A stretch of 64,000 nt of DNA, taken from Leadbetterella byssophila DSM 17132. Its GTDB lineage: Bacteria > Bacteroidota > Bacteroidia > Cytophagales > Spirosomataceae. Shown here one piece after another: positions 10,444 to 19,172 of this stretch. The position numbers and the translations under genes were made by a program. The first letter of the stretch is position 1, and the number at the start of each line of letters is the position of its first letter. The notes under the pieces were generated by a model. The model was not told the DNA's origin. It saw only the letters and a program-made list of their open reading frames with translations, and searched no databases. Location of the stretch: positions 2,294,001 to 2,358,000 of the forward strand of contig NC_014655.1 in NCBI RefSeq assembly GCF_000166395.1. The letters run 5' to 3'.

Positions 10444-11853
10444 ATGAAGAAATTGTCACTTAAGGCGAGAGCCTTATTTATGGCCCTACCATGCCTTATG
10501 GCTACCTCACTTTGGGCACAAAGCTCCTTTCGGACGGTTCAGGCAAGACCTAATGCTGACAGCACTGAATGGAAAACATATACGGCAAAAACCTTGGATC
10601 GTTTACCTTTCCAATTGGACAAAGACCCGGAAGTTTCTCTCTATGGAGGCTGGAAAATAGATCAACCTTTTAATGGAACCGGCTTCTTCCGGGTTGAGAA
10701 AAAAGCAGATAGATTCTGGTTAGTAGATCCTGAAGGATACCCTTATATCCACAGAGGAGTGGCCGTTTTTAGACCCGGCCGCTCTGCCCTTCAGTCTAAA
10801 TCCATGTTAGAAAAATACGGATCTAAAGACTTATGGGCCATAAAAGAATCTGAACTACTATTGGAAAATGGCTTTAATGGCACAGGAGCATGGTCTGATC
10901 ATGATGCTTTGAAAGACAACCATTCCTCTTTAGTCTACACCATCATTGTCAATCCTATGGGCTCCTATAAGGCGGATCATTTAAAAAGATTCAATGGAAA
11001 ATATGAAATGGCTGGTTGGCAAGGCTACCGGTACGATCTCGTCATGGTTTTTGATCCGGAATTTGATCAATATGTAGAGAAATCAATGGCTCCTTTAGTC
11101 AAATACAAAGAAGACAAATACCTTCTAGGGTATTACACCGACAATGAGTTACCATGGAAAAACGATGCGCTAGACCGTCATCTAAAGTATTTGAAACATG
11201 ATGAATACGGATACAAAGCGGCTAGGAAATGGCTGGAAAATAGAAGAGGGAAAAACGCTTCCGTTAAGGATATTACTGATGATGACCGACAAGCATTTAA
11301 TGCCTTCTACTTTGAAACTTACATGAAAAAAGTAGTTTCTGCCCTAAAAAAAGTAGATCCAAATCATCTTTATTTAGGTTGTAGATTCAACCAAGAGAAA
11401 GAAGAATTGAGTAATCCGGTCATCTTCCAAGTAGCAGGCAAATACATGGATGTAATTTCCATCAACCACTACAGAAAGTGGGAGCCGGTACAAGAGATCA
11501 TGGCCAACTGGACAAAGTGGTCACAAAAGCCTTTCATCATCACGGAATGGTATACCAAAGGAGAAGATTCAGGTCTACCTAATAGAACCGGAGCGGGATG
11601 GAATGTACCAACTCAAAGAGACCGAGGATACTTTTACCAAAACTTTGTAATAGAACTCCTAAAAAGCAAGGCATGTGTGGGATGGCATTGGTTCACATAT
11701 CAGGATAATGATCCAAAAGACCTCAGCACTGATCCTTCTAATAGAGATTCTAACAAGGGCATTGTTAATAGCGAGTTTGTTCCATACACTCCTCTACTAG
11801 AAGAGATGAAAAAGATCAACTGGCACGTTTATGAACTAACCCAGAAGTTATAA
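10444..11853 (+). CDS. GH50-like (clan GH-A) glycoside hydrolase
   Basis: A 469-residue exported enzyme (signal peptide MKKLSLKARALFMALPCLMA..LWA, cleavage near residue 25). The segment FFRVEKKADRFWLVDPEGYP (about 81-100) and the motif GYYTDNELPW (about 229-238) are the pattern of GH50 agarases and relatives. E235 in DNE is the likely acid/base and E368 in ITEW the likely nucleophile; GWHWFTYQDND (413-423) follows as in GH50. It lacks the long N-terminal non-catalytic region of classical GH50 agarases. In this operon the substrate is more likely a xylan side chain or end than agar, so GH50-like is a fold call and not a substrate call. It is the last gene of the PUL and is followed by a terminator. 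Confidence 0.7.
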   Translation: MKKLSLKARALFMALPCLMATSLWAQSSFRTVQARPNADSTEWKTYTAKTLDRLPFQLDKDPEVSLYGGWKIDQPFNGTGFFRVEKKADRFWLVDPEGYPYIHRGVAVFRPGRSALQSKSMLEKYGSKDLWAIKESELLLENGFNGTGAWSDHDALKDNHSSLVYTIIVNPMGSYKADHLKRFNGKYEMAGWQGYRYDLVMVFDPEFDQYVEKSMAPLVKYKEDKYLLGYYTDNELPWKNDALDRHLKYLKHDEYGYKAARKWLENRRGKNASVKDITDDDRQAFNAFYFETYMKKVVSALKKVDPNHLYLGCRFNQEKEELSNPVIFQVAGKYMDVISINHYRKWEPVQEIMANWTKWSQKPFIITEWYTKGEDSGLPNRTGAGWNVPTQRDRGYFYQNFVIELLKSKACVGWHWFTYQDNDPKDLSTDPSNRDSNKGIVNSEFVPYTPLLEEMKKINWHVYELTQKL

Positions 11854-11857
11854 ATTC

Positions 11858-11884
11858 AAAATCCCCGTATAAAACGGGGATTTT
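11858..11884. terminator. Bidirectional intrinsic terminator after the PUL
   Basis: An 11-bp inverted repeat (AAAATCCCCGT / ACGGGGATTTT) with a 5-base loop and T tracts on both strands. It ends the PUL operon on the + strand and the broken small gene arriving on the - strand. Confidence 0.85.
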
Positions 11885-11888
11885 GCTC

Positions 11889-12383
11889 TTACATTCCTCT
11901 TTGTCGCATACCTCCCGGGCCGCCCCCAGGACCTCTGCCTTGACCGGGACCACCTGAAGGCCTATTTTCTATCTCCTTCACTGGATCTTCCCTTCTTTTT
12001 AAATACTTTTTATATTGAGCATCGTCCAAGACTTCTTTCATTTCTGCATCCTTATCTGCAGTAAGTTTTTGCAAACCTGCCTTAAAGTTCTCTCTTCCTC
12101 CTAATCTACCGCCTTGAAAAGCTAATTTCATTAGATCCTGCTGAGCATAAGCATACTTTTCGGAAATCCTACTCACTTCTACGATCTATTCTTCCGTGAG
12201 CTTTAGTTTCTTTTTCATCCACTTGACTTCTTCCTCTATACGCTCTTCCGCAGTTTTGGGTTTAGGAGGGGTTCCGCCACCAGGAGGAGGGCCGTATTGG
12301 GAAAAAGCACAAAAACTTAAGACCCATAAAAGTGCCACAATCATTAATGGTTTGGGTTTCATTAATTTAGTTTTTTTCAGCAT
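11889..12383 (-). pseudogene. Small secreted helical protein gene interrupted by an in-frame amber codon
   Basis: Two reading frames at 12383-12186 and 12176-11889 lie in the same phase and are separated by a single TAG at 12188-12186. Read through it, the product is about 164 residues: a signal peptide (MLKKTKLMKPKPLMIVALLW..FCAFSQ), a Pro/Gly stretch (YGPPPGGGTPPKPK), a charged helical region (WMKKKLKLTEE, stop, IVEVSRISEKYAYAQQDLMK) and a Gly/Pro-rich tail (GGPGQGRGPGGGPGGMRQRG). The layout recalls small Spy/CpxP-like periplasmic proteins of Bacteroidota, in which LTEEQ is a common phrase, so the TAG is probably a CAG (Gln) changed by one base. Alternatives are suppression, restart at the internal ATG (12176) or a sequencing error. 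Function unknown. Confidence 0.75.
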
Positions 12384-12423
12384 ATAAATAACTCTAATCG
12401 TAAAAAAGAAATATCCATTTCAT

Positions 12424-14343
12424 CTAATTTCTTACAAGACTTAGTTTAGGCGCAGGGTGAAAGACCAGTGGCACCGTTTCAATTTTAGGTTTATCTATAC
12501 CAAAAGCCTTGTCGTCTTTTTGTACATATTTTTTAAGCCCAAAAAATGTATTCAAAACCCATCTTTCATGAAAATTAAATTCATTTTCTACAGAGATATA
12601 TTTGTCCAGCACCACGAATGTATAATCGAAATTTTTTGAATATTTACTCCCTGGACCTACTTTTGATGCTAAACCCATTTCGTCCCTTTCTATCAAATCC
12701 TGTAATATCTTTTTGAAGTATAATTCACTACGAGGCTGTAAACGGAATCCGATATTTAGCACAATTTTGATTACCCTTTCATGTACTAACTCTGAGATCT
12801 CATAATTCAAGGTATAAGGATTATTAGTACGGTTAATATGATATAACCAATATACCTTGGCCTTTTTGGGTTGAGGAGAGAAAATGGAATCCATAATGAT
12901 TTGTTCCACTTGGTCCCTGTGATCTGCCTTCGTTAAATACACTAAATGAGTAGAATATAGGGGAACTTGAACATCTTGGGAAAGTTCCACTATCTTAGAG
13001 GCATACTTACCTAAGGGTACAAATCGTGTATATCTATTGTTTATTTTCCTAGCTTCAAAAGAGGTATACATAATAGTCAAAAAGAGAAAGCCCACTAGTA
13101 CAGTGATATATCCGCCCTCCATGAATTTCATCAGATTTGCAACAAAAAAACCTAATTCAACTGCTGTGAATACAGCCACAATAGTCCAAACGGTCCATTT
13201 GTTCCAATGGAGTTTATACCTTAAGAAATAAGCCAAAAGAAAAGTGGTCATCAGCATGGTTATGGTGATGGCTAAGCCGTAGGCAGCTTCCATCCTGGCA
13301 CTGTTTTGGAAATACAAAACCACAAACACCCCTCCTATCCATAATAGGGTATTAACACTGGGAATGTAGATCTGCCCCTTGGCCTCCGAGGGTTGTTTAA
13401 CCATAACCCTTTGCCAAAAATTTAAGTTGATGGCCTCATTCACTAAGGTAAATGAACCACTGATCAATGCCTGTGATGCTATAATAGCAGCTAGTGTAGC
13501 CAGTAATACACCTGGAAGAATTAATTCCTGAGGTATCAGACCAAAAAATGGATTGGCTTCCCCCAAATATTGTCCCTCTCTCGTCAATAGCCATGCCGCT
13601 TGACCAAAATATTGCACGATTAAACATAGTTTTACGAACACCCAGGTCAAATGAATATTTTTCTTTCCACAATGCCCTAAATCTGAATATAAAGCCTCTG
13701 CTCCCGTGGTACACAGGAAAACGGCTCCCAATAACCAGTAACCTCCGGGATATTTTGTAAGTAAATCCTTAGCATATACAGGATTTAAGGCCTTCAGGAC
13801 CTCAGGGTATAAAAGTACTTGCTTCAATCCACTTACCAGTAAAAAAGCAAACCAGATCAGCATTACGGGGCCAAAAGCTTTCCCTACTTTTTCGGTTCCA
13901 AACCTTTGAAAAAAGAAAACCAAAGAAAGTATTATTAGTACAAGCGGAACAGTAGAAATTCCAGAAAAAGCAGGCAGTTGAACCAACCCTTCAACAGCTG
14001 AACTTACTGTCACTGCAGGTGTAATGATCCCATCTGCTAGAAGAGCTGAAGCCCCTACCATAGTAGGAATCACTAATTTTCTCCCGTATTTCCTTACTAA
14101 GGCATATAGGGAAAAGATCCCTCCTTCACCTTCATTATCTGCCTGTAAAGTCAACCATACGTATTTAATAGATGTTTGTAAAACCAAAGTCCAAAAAACG
14201 CATGACACACCACCTAAAACGAGCATTTCAGAGATCTGTCTGCTGCCAATTATCGCTTTAAATGTATAAAGGGGACTCGTTCCTATATCCCCATAAATGA
14301 TGCCCAAGGCTATCATTAATGACGCTGCTGTTACCTTCTTCAT
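12424..14343 (-). CDS. kup: KUP-family potassium uptake permease
   Basis: Proton-coupled K+ uptake through the inner membrane. The 639-residue length is normal for Kup. The N-terminus has the family signature (LGIIYGDIGTSPLYTFKAI) and ADNEGEGGIFSLYALVRK follows; about twelve hydrophobic segments run to residue ~430, and a hydrophilic cytoplasmic tail of about 200 residues completes it. It is the third gene of a - strand cluster whose first two genes encode a KdpDE-like sensor/regulator pair; the gap to the regulator gene is 67 bases. That arrangement suggests that the pair controls Kup, although no kdpFABC pump is present here. Confidence 0.95.
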   Translation of the reverse strand: MKKVTAASLMIALGIIYGDIGTSPLYTFKAIIGSRQISEMLVLGGVSCVFWTLVLQTSIKYVWLTLQADNEGEGGIFSLYALVRKYGRKLVIPTMVGASALLADGIITPAVTVSSAVEGLVQLPAFSGISTVPLVLIILSLVFFFQRFGTEKVGKAFGPVMLIWFAFLLVSGLKQVLLYPEVLKALNPVYAKDLLTKYPGGYWLLGAVFLCTTGAEALYSDLGHCGKKNIHLTWVFVKLCLIVQYFGQAAWLLTREGQYLGEANPFFGLIPQELILPGVLLATLAAIIASQALISGSFTLVNEAINLNFWQRVMVKQPSEAKGQIYIPSVNTLLWIGGVFVVLYFQNSARMEAAYGLAITITMLMTTFLLAYFLRYKLHWNKWTVWTIVAVFTAVELGFFVANLMKFMEGGYITVLVGFLFLTIMYTSFEARKINNRYTRFVPLGKYASKIVELSQDVQVPLYSTHLVYLTKADHRDQVEQIIMDSIFSPQPKKAKVYWLYHINRTNNPYTLNYEISELVHERVIKIVLNIGFRLQPRSELYFKKILQDLIERDEMGLASKVGPGSKYSKNFDYTFVVLDKYISVENEFNFHERWVLNTFFGLKKYVQKDDKAFGIDKPKIETVPLVFHPAPKLSLVRN

Positions 14344-14410
14344 ATCGCCTACAAAGGTCAGCGATAAGGCATCAAGGAAGTATTAAGCTTCTAGAGGAGA
14401 TATAAAGATT

Positions 14411-15091
14411 TTATAAAGATTCTAATCGGTAACCTACCCCGCTCACGGTTACCAGGCGCAGAGGATGATTTGGATCCTTTTCTATCTTCTTTCTTAATTG
14501 AGCCACAAAGACCCTTAGATACTGGGTTTCCGTTTGATATCCTACGCCCCAAACTTCTTTTAAAAGGAATTGATGCGTCAGCACCCTTCCGGCATGTTTT
14601 GCTAACAATGCAAGTAAGGTAAATTCTGTAGAAGTCAATTTGAGAATTTCTCCATCTAAACGTGTAGTTTGACCCACTAAGTCAACTTCTAAGGCGCCTA
14701 GTTGGATAATAGAAGAACTCTCCGTAGTATTCATGCGTAAAGCTGAACGTACTCTAGCCAGCAATTCCCCCACTCTAAATGGTTTACATAAATAATCATT
14801 CGCTCCGTTATCTAAGGCTACAACGATATCTTCTTCCTTATTTTCCACCGTTAAGATCAAAATAGGTTTGGTATACCATTCTCTTAGTTGTTTGAGTAAT
14901 TCATGCCCACTCAAGTCAGGCAATCCCAAATCTAAGAGAATGAGATCTGGTAGATGACTTGCGGCTAATCTTAAACCCTCGTCAGCTGTTGCGGCTTCTA
15001 TTACCTTATACTCTTGATTTTGAAAATTAATGGATAACAAGCGCCGAATTTGCGGTTCATCGTCAATGATCAGTAAAGTTCCTTTACTCAT
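14411..15091 (-). CDS. kdpE-like: KdpE-like response regulator (OmpR/PhoB family)
   Basis: Two-domain transcription factor of 226 residues. The receiver (about 3-118) has the acidic pair D10/D11 and the phospho-acceptor D54 in LILLDLGLPDLSG; the winged-helix domain (about 130-225) contains LTSTEFTLLALLAKHAGRVL and the closing SGVGYRLE. Overall wording is closest to KdpE. It overlaps the kinase gene by 8 bases, so the two are translationally coupled. Likely target: the downstream kup gene. Confidence 0.88.
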   Translation of the reverse strand: MSKGTLLIIDDEPQIRRLLSINFQNQEYKVIEAATADEGLRLAASHLPDLILLDLGLPDLSGHELLKQLREWYTKPILILTVENKEEDIVVALDNGANDYLCKPFRVGELLARVRSALRMNTTESSSIIQLGALEVDLVGQTTRLDGEILKLTSTEFTLLALLAKHAGRVLTHQFLLKEVWGVGYQTETQYLRVFVAQLRKKIEKDPNHPLRLVTVSGVGYRLESL

Positions 15092-16112
15092 TTTTTAGTT
15101 GGTTCAAGTAAGACATTTCCACTGGCAATACTATCTCAAAAAGGGATTTATTTTTAATACGGATCTTTCCACCATGAGCATCTACAATACCTTGCACTAT
15201 AGCTAATCCTAGTCCAGTACCCCCTTTTAGGGACAATCTATAAAACTTTTGGAAAACCTTTTCTCTCTCCTCTTCCGGAATCCCTGGACCTTCGTCTTCC
15301 ACCGTAAGGACAAGTTGATCATTAGTAATTTGTGCCGACAAACATACTTTCCCTCCCGGTATAGAATACCTGAAAGCATTTCGGATTAGACTCAGCAGAA
15401 CTAACTCTATTAAACCTACGTCTAATTTGACCAAGGGAAGATCTATAGGCTCAAAATCAATTTTTCGGAGATGTTCTTTGCTCATCTTCTCTATAACCCC
15501 AAAAATCATTTCATTTATATCCGTCCAGTCGTACTTTAGCTTCAAAGTGCCGGACTCTAGTCTACTCATGTTTAACAAACTCTCCACTTGTGTATTTAAC
15601 CTTAAGGCCCCCGTCTCTATCTCCTTTAAAACCATACTTCTCTGGGCCGGAGCTAAGTTGCCATCTTTTAAGAGATCCACTCCTCCAATGATGGCAGATA
15701 TGGGGGTTTTCAATTCATGCGAGAGAGAATTTAAAACAGTATTATAGAGTTCCAGGGTCTTTTCACGTTCCTTTTGGTCTCTGATTTTTGCTCTTTCCGT
15801 CTTTAATTTGTAGGACAGCACACTTGAAACTAAGGCTACAGATAGGTAAATGAGAAATAGCAGTACATTTTCTGAACTATTGATCTTGTAATGCCACACT
15901 GGCTCAATAAATACCAAATTAAGTAGCAGGGCACTCATCACCGCTACCAGAATGATGGGTAAGATATCTAACAATAATGACAGTACAGAAACGGTAAAAA
16001 GTAAGATTAGTGCTACCATCCTGTAATCCAAAACCCCTCTTAAGGTCCAACAGCAAAAGGAGATCAGAAAAACGGTGATAAAACCCAGGCCTATTTGCTT
16101 AGTTAATCGCAT
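15084..16112 (-). CDS. kdpD-like: KdpD-like sensor histidine kinase lacking the N-terminal KdpD/USP domains
   Basis: About 342 residues from the chosen ATG at 16112. Four closely packed membrane helices (about 8-105, DUF4118-like as in the KdpD core) are followed by a HisKA domain with SLSHELKTPISAIIGG (phospho-acceptor H132) and an ATPase domain (NAFRYS; DEGPGIP; GGTGLGLAIV). Canonical KdpD is near 900 residues with cytoplasmic KdpD and USP regions in front; these are absent. The frame continues upstream to a TTG at 16202, but that would overlap the nhaA start, and a TACATTTG promoter element at 16133-16140 supports the ATG at 16112. Stimulus presumably K+ limitation or turgor. Confidence 0.85.
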   Translation of the reverse strand: MRLTKQIGLGFITVFLISFCCWTLRGVLDYRMVALILLFTVSVLSLLLDILPIILVAVMSALLLNLVFIEPVWHYKINSSENVLLFLIYLSVALVSSVLSYKLKTERAKIRDQKEREKTLELYNTVLNSLSHELKTPISAIIGGVDLLKDGNLAPAQRSMVLKEIETGALRLNTQVESLLNMSRLESGTLKLKYDWTDINEMIFGVIEKMSKEHLRKIDFEPIDLPLVKLDVGLIELVLLSLIRNAFRYSIPGGKVCLSAQITNDQLVLTVEDEGPGIPEEEREKVFQKFYRLSLKGGTGLGLAIVQGIVDAHGGKIRIKNKSLFEIVLPVEMSYLNQLKNE

Positions 16113-16132
16113 AGAAAAGTTATGGTTTATAG

Positions 16133-16166
16133 CAAATGTACTCCAGTTCTTCCTAAGCTCATCAAA
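16133..16166 (-). promoter_or_regulatory. Predicted promoter of the kdpD-like/kdpE-like/kup cluster
   Basis: On the - strand TTTG (16166-16163) and, 22 bases on, TACATTTG (16140-16133), a full match to TAnnTTTG. The expected transcription start lies about 15 bases before the ATG at 16112, which helps to choose that start. Confidence 0.5.
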
Positions 16167-16177
16167 AATTAATTTCG

Positions 16178-16185
16178 TAATTTTG
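16178..16185 (+). promoter_or_regulatory. Predicted -7 element of nhaA
   Basis: TAATTTTG matches TAnnTTTG and ends only 4 bases before the nhaA ATG, implying a leaderless or nearly leaderless transcript. No well-placed -33 TTTG was seen. Confidence 0.4.
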
Positions 16186-16189
16186 GAAA

Positions 16190-17353
16190 ATGAAGAATAC
16201 AAGAATCAATTTAGCCGTTTTCAGACAGTTTTTACAATCTGGAATGGCAGGTGGAGTCATTCTCTTACTGTGCGTTATCCTTTCATTACTAGTTGCTAAC
16301 TCTAACTTAGGACCTTCATTTGAATCGTTCTTACAACTTGAAATAGGCCCTGAACCTGTTCTTAAATACAGCATTTTGACCTGGATAAACGATGGCCTCA
16401 TGGCTATATTCTTCCTAATGGTAGGTCTTGAAATCAAAAGAGAATTAATTGAAGGGGAATTATCCAGTCCTAAAAAGGCCGCTTTACCCATTTTAGCAGC
16501 GATAGGTGGCGCTATAGTTCCTGCCCTAATTTACCTTTTCTTTAATAAGGGCACAAATGCTGCCGAAGGATGGGGAATACCTATGGCTACAGATATAGCC
16601 TTTGCTCTAGCTATAGTTACTCTTTTAGGAAATAAAGTTCCTGCGGCTCTTAAAATCTTCTTAGCTGCCTTAGCTATAGTTGATGATCTCTTGGCCATAT
16701 TGGTAATTGCCATTTTCTACACCTCAGAGCTGCATTACCTTTACCTATTGTATGCGGCCGGATTAGTAGCACTCTTATTTGCTTTTAATAAACTAGGCGT
16801 CAAGAAACTATACTTCTATCTCATCCCAGGTGCGTTTATCTGGTATTTCATCCATCATTCCGGGATTCATGCTACCATAGCAGGTGTTTTAGTAGCTATG
16901 ACCTTACCTACTACTCCAGATGAGAAAGAATCACCTTTAGAAAAACTAGAGCATATTCTTCTCACTCCGGTAAACTTTGTAATCATGCCGCTTTTTGCAC
17001 TGGTTAATACCAATATCCGCTTTGAGGAAGAAATGTTACATGGTATATCTTCTCCCATGGGCTTAGGTATCATATTAGGACTGCTCATTGGAAAACCTCT
17101 AGGAATTACGCTAATATCCAGAGTCGCTGTAGGATTAAAGATGGCAAATCTACCGGAAGGAACGAAGTGGCAACAACTCTTTGGTATTGGTATAATAGCC
17201 GGAATAGGCTTCACCATGTCTGTTTTTATATCTCTTTTATCATTCAAAGAGAATCATTTGTTCTTATCTGAAGCGAAATTTAGTATACTTTTGGCCTCAC
17301 TCTTAGCGGGCATAATAGGCTCTATTTACCTATCCATTCTAGCTAAAAAGTGA
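16190..17353 (+). CDS. nhaA: Na+/H+ antiporter NhaA
   Basis: Expels Na+ in exchange for protons across the inner membrane. The 387 residues match family length and show about twelve membrane segments. ATDIAFALAIVTLLG carries the aspartate equivalent to E. coli D133, and LAIVDDLLAILVIAIFY the neighbouring aspartates equivalent to D163/D164 that bind Na+. It is transcribed divergently from the KdpDE-like/kup cluster, with the two start codons 77 bases apart, placing Na+ and K+ handling side by side. The next gene starts 16 bases downstream and may be co-transcribed. Confidence 0.96.
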   Translation: MKNTRINLAVFRQFLQSGMAGGVILLLCVILSLLVANSNLGPSFESFLQLEIGPEPVLKYSILTWINDGLMAIFFLMVGLEIKRELIEGELSSPKKAALPILAAIGGAIVPALIYLFFNKGTNAAEGWGIPMATDIAFALAIVTLLGNKVPAALKIFLAALAIVDDLLAILVIAIFYTSELHYLYLLYAAGLVALLFAFNKLGVKKLYFYLIPGAFIWYFIHHSGIHATIAGVLVAMTLPTTPDEKESPLEKLEHILLTPVNFVIMPLFALVNTNIRFEEEMLHGISSPMGLGIILGLLIGKPLGITLISRVAVGLKMANLPEGTKWQQLFGIGIIAGIGFTMSVFISLLSFKENHLFLSEAKFSILLASLLAGIIGSIYLSILAKK

Positions 17354-17369
17354 TCATTTATTATATAAT

Positions 17370-19172
17370 ATGAAAAAAATCTTATTCCTCCTCCTTTTGA
17401 GCCTTAGTCTAAGTGCACAAACTCCAATTCATAAAATACAGGGGAGCGGAGGAACATCTCCTCTAGTGGGTGAAAAAGTGATAGTTAGGGGAATTGTAAC
17501 AGGCACCTTTTTAGGAAAGGATAGACTTAATGGATTCTTCATACAAGAAGCGGAGCCAGATGAAGATGAAAGTACCTCAGAAGGCATATTTATCTATGAT
17601 CCGGCGGGAAAATTCAATGGTAAAAAAGGGGATTACGTTCAAGTCTCAGGACAAGTAGCAGAATTAAAAAGTCCAAAAAGCTCATTGACACAAATTAAAG
17701 ACATCACGGAAATAGTGACTCTGTCTGAGAAGAAGAAATTCCCTAAACCTGTGGTCTTAAACTTACCTATAGAAAACCCGGAACAATACGAAGGCATGCT
17801 AGTGAAAATCAAAGGCCCGCTATTTGTGACGGAAATGTACCAAATGGGAAGATTTGGTCAAATTACCCTTTCTGTAGATGGTGAAGGAAATGCAGAAGGC
17901 ACGGATGGAAGGCTAGATCAATTTACCCAATTCCACCGCCCTGATCCTGCTGCCTACAGAGACTATTTAGCGGAAGCGGAAAAAAGAAAAATCATACTAG
18001 ATGATGGCAGCGGGCTTAGAAACCCGTCCAACTTACCCTTTGGCAGAGAAGGACACAGCTTTGATATGTTCCATGCCATTAGAGGAGGAGATATAAGCAA
18101 AGAGGTAGTAGGCATCCTAGACGATAGGTTTGATGCCTTTCGTATCCAGCCTACTGAAAAGGTTTATTTTAAACCAAAAAACAAAAGAGAATCTACTCCT
18201 GGGAAATTACCAAAAGGCACAAACCTCACCGTAGCAGCATTTAACGTATTAAACTATTTTAATGGTGACGGCAAAGGTGGAGGCTTCCCAACAGAGCGGG
18301 GCGCTTCTTCACTTGAAGAACTAAAACGTCAACAAGATAAAACTGTAAATGTCATCCTTGCATCCGGAGCAGATGTTGTGACCTTAATGGAGATCGAAAA
18401 CGATGGATTTGATGAACATAGTGCCATCCAAACTTTGATCAAAGCCCTTAATGAAAAGTCAGGAGGAACTAGACAATTCGTAGCATGCGAAAACCCCGAT
18501 AGAGGATGGGATGCAATAGTCTCTGCCCTACTTTATGATAGTAAAAAAGTCCAACCTGTAGGTGCAATGGTAACCATGCCTGATGGCTATGGTAGCGCGT
18601 CTTTTGACTCTACCCGAAGAAAGCCGGTCATACAAACCTTCTCCACTCTGAAAGAAAATGAAGTATTCACAGTAGTGGGCGTACATTTCAAATCTAAAGG
18701 CGTACAAAGTCCGGGAGAAGGAAACGAAGATCTCTTAGATGGCCAAGGAAGGAACAATAAACTCCGTGTCCAACAAGCAGAAGACTTAAAGAACTGGCTT
18801 GCTACCCGCCCTACAGGAACGGATGATCCGGATTATATTTTGATGGGTGATTTTAATAGCTACGCCATGGAAGACCCCCTCATTTATCTCGATGAGCAAG
18901 GGTATCATCCTCTTTTTCCTGCGACCTCCTATTCCTATGTTTACGATGGTTTCTGGGGCTCTCTAGACCATGCACTAGCCACTCCCACTATGAAGTCTCA
19001 GGTAAAAAAGGCAGTTAAATGGCATATAAATTCGGATGAGGCTCCGGTATTAGATTATAACATGGAATATAAGTCGGCTGAACAAATAAAGTCTTATTAC
19101 GATGCATCTCCATTCCGTTCATCTGATCATGATCCTATCATCATCAGATTGAAGCTCAGTACAGCACGCTAA
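17370..19172 (+). CDS. Secreted nuclease: OB-fold plus endonuclease/exonuclease/phosphatase domain
   Basis: A 600-residue exported protein (signal MKKILFLLLLSLSLSAQ) resembling the ExeM/NucH group of extracellular DNases. Residues about 25-115 form a YhcR-like OB-fold (VIVRGIVTG..NGFFIQE); residues about 285-595 form the EEP catalytic domain with N292 (AFNVLNYF), E341 (LMEIEND), VVGVHFKSKG, D494/N496 (LMGDFNS), SLDHALA and H587 (SSDHDP). All metal and catalytic positions of the fold are present. It probably degrades extracellular nucleic acid for phosphate or nucleotides. Its last 17 bases overlap the 3' end of the convergent oxidoreductase gene. No C-terminal sorting domain is visible. Confidence 0.88.
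   Translation: MKKILFLLLLSLSLSAQTPIHKIQGSGGTSPLVGEKVIVRGIVTGTFLGKDRLNGFFIQEAEPDEDESTSEGIFIYDPAGKFNGKKGDYVQVSGQVAELKSPKSSLTQIKDITEIVTLSEKKKFPKPVVLNLPIENPEQYEGMLVKIKGPLFVTEMYQMGRFGQITLSVDGEGNAEGTDGRLDQFTQFHRPDPAAYRDYLAEAEKRKIILDDGSGLRNPSNLPFGREGHSFDMFHAIRGGDISKEVVGILDDRFDAFRIQPTEKVYFKPKNKRESTPGKLPKGTNLTVAAFNVLNYFNGDGKGGGFPTERGASSLEELKRQQDKTVNVILASGADVVTLMEIENDGFDEHSAIQTLIKALNEKSGGTRQFVACENPDRGWDAIVSALLYDSKKVQPVGAMVTMPDGYGSASFDSTRRKPVIQTFSTLKENEVFTVVGVHFKSKGVQSPGEGNEDLLDGQGRNNKLRVQQAEDLKNWLATRPTGTDDPDYILMGDFNSYAMEDPLIYLDEQGYHPLFPATSYSYVYDGFWGSLDHALATPTMKSQVKKAVKWHINSDEAPVLDYNMEYKSAEQIKSYYDASPFRSSDHDPIIIRLKLSTAR

Noticed and set aside
16113-16202. Extended kinase start at the TTG 16202
   Set aside because: It would overlap the divergent nhaA start and its promoter; the added residues are not membrane-like, and the ATG at 16112 has its own -7 element.
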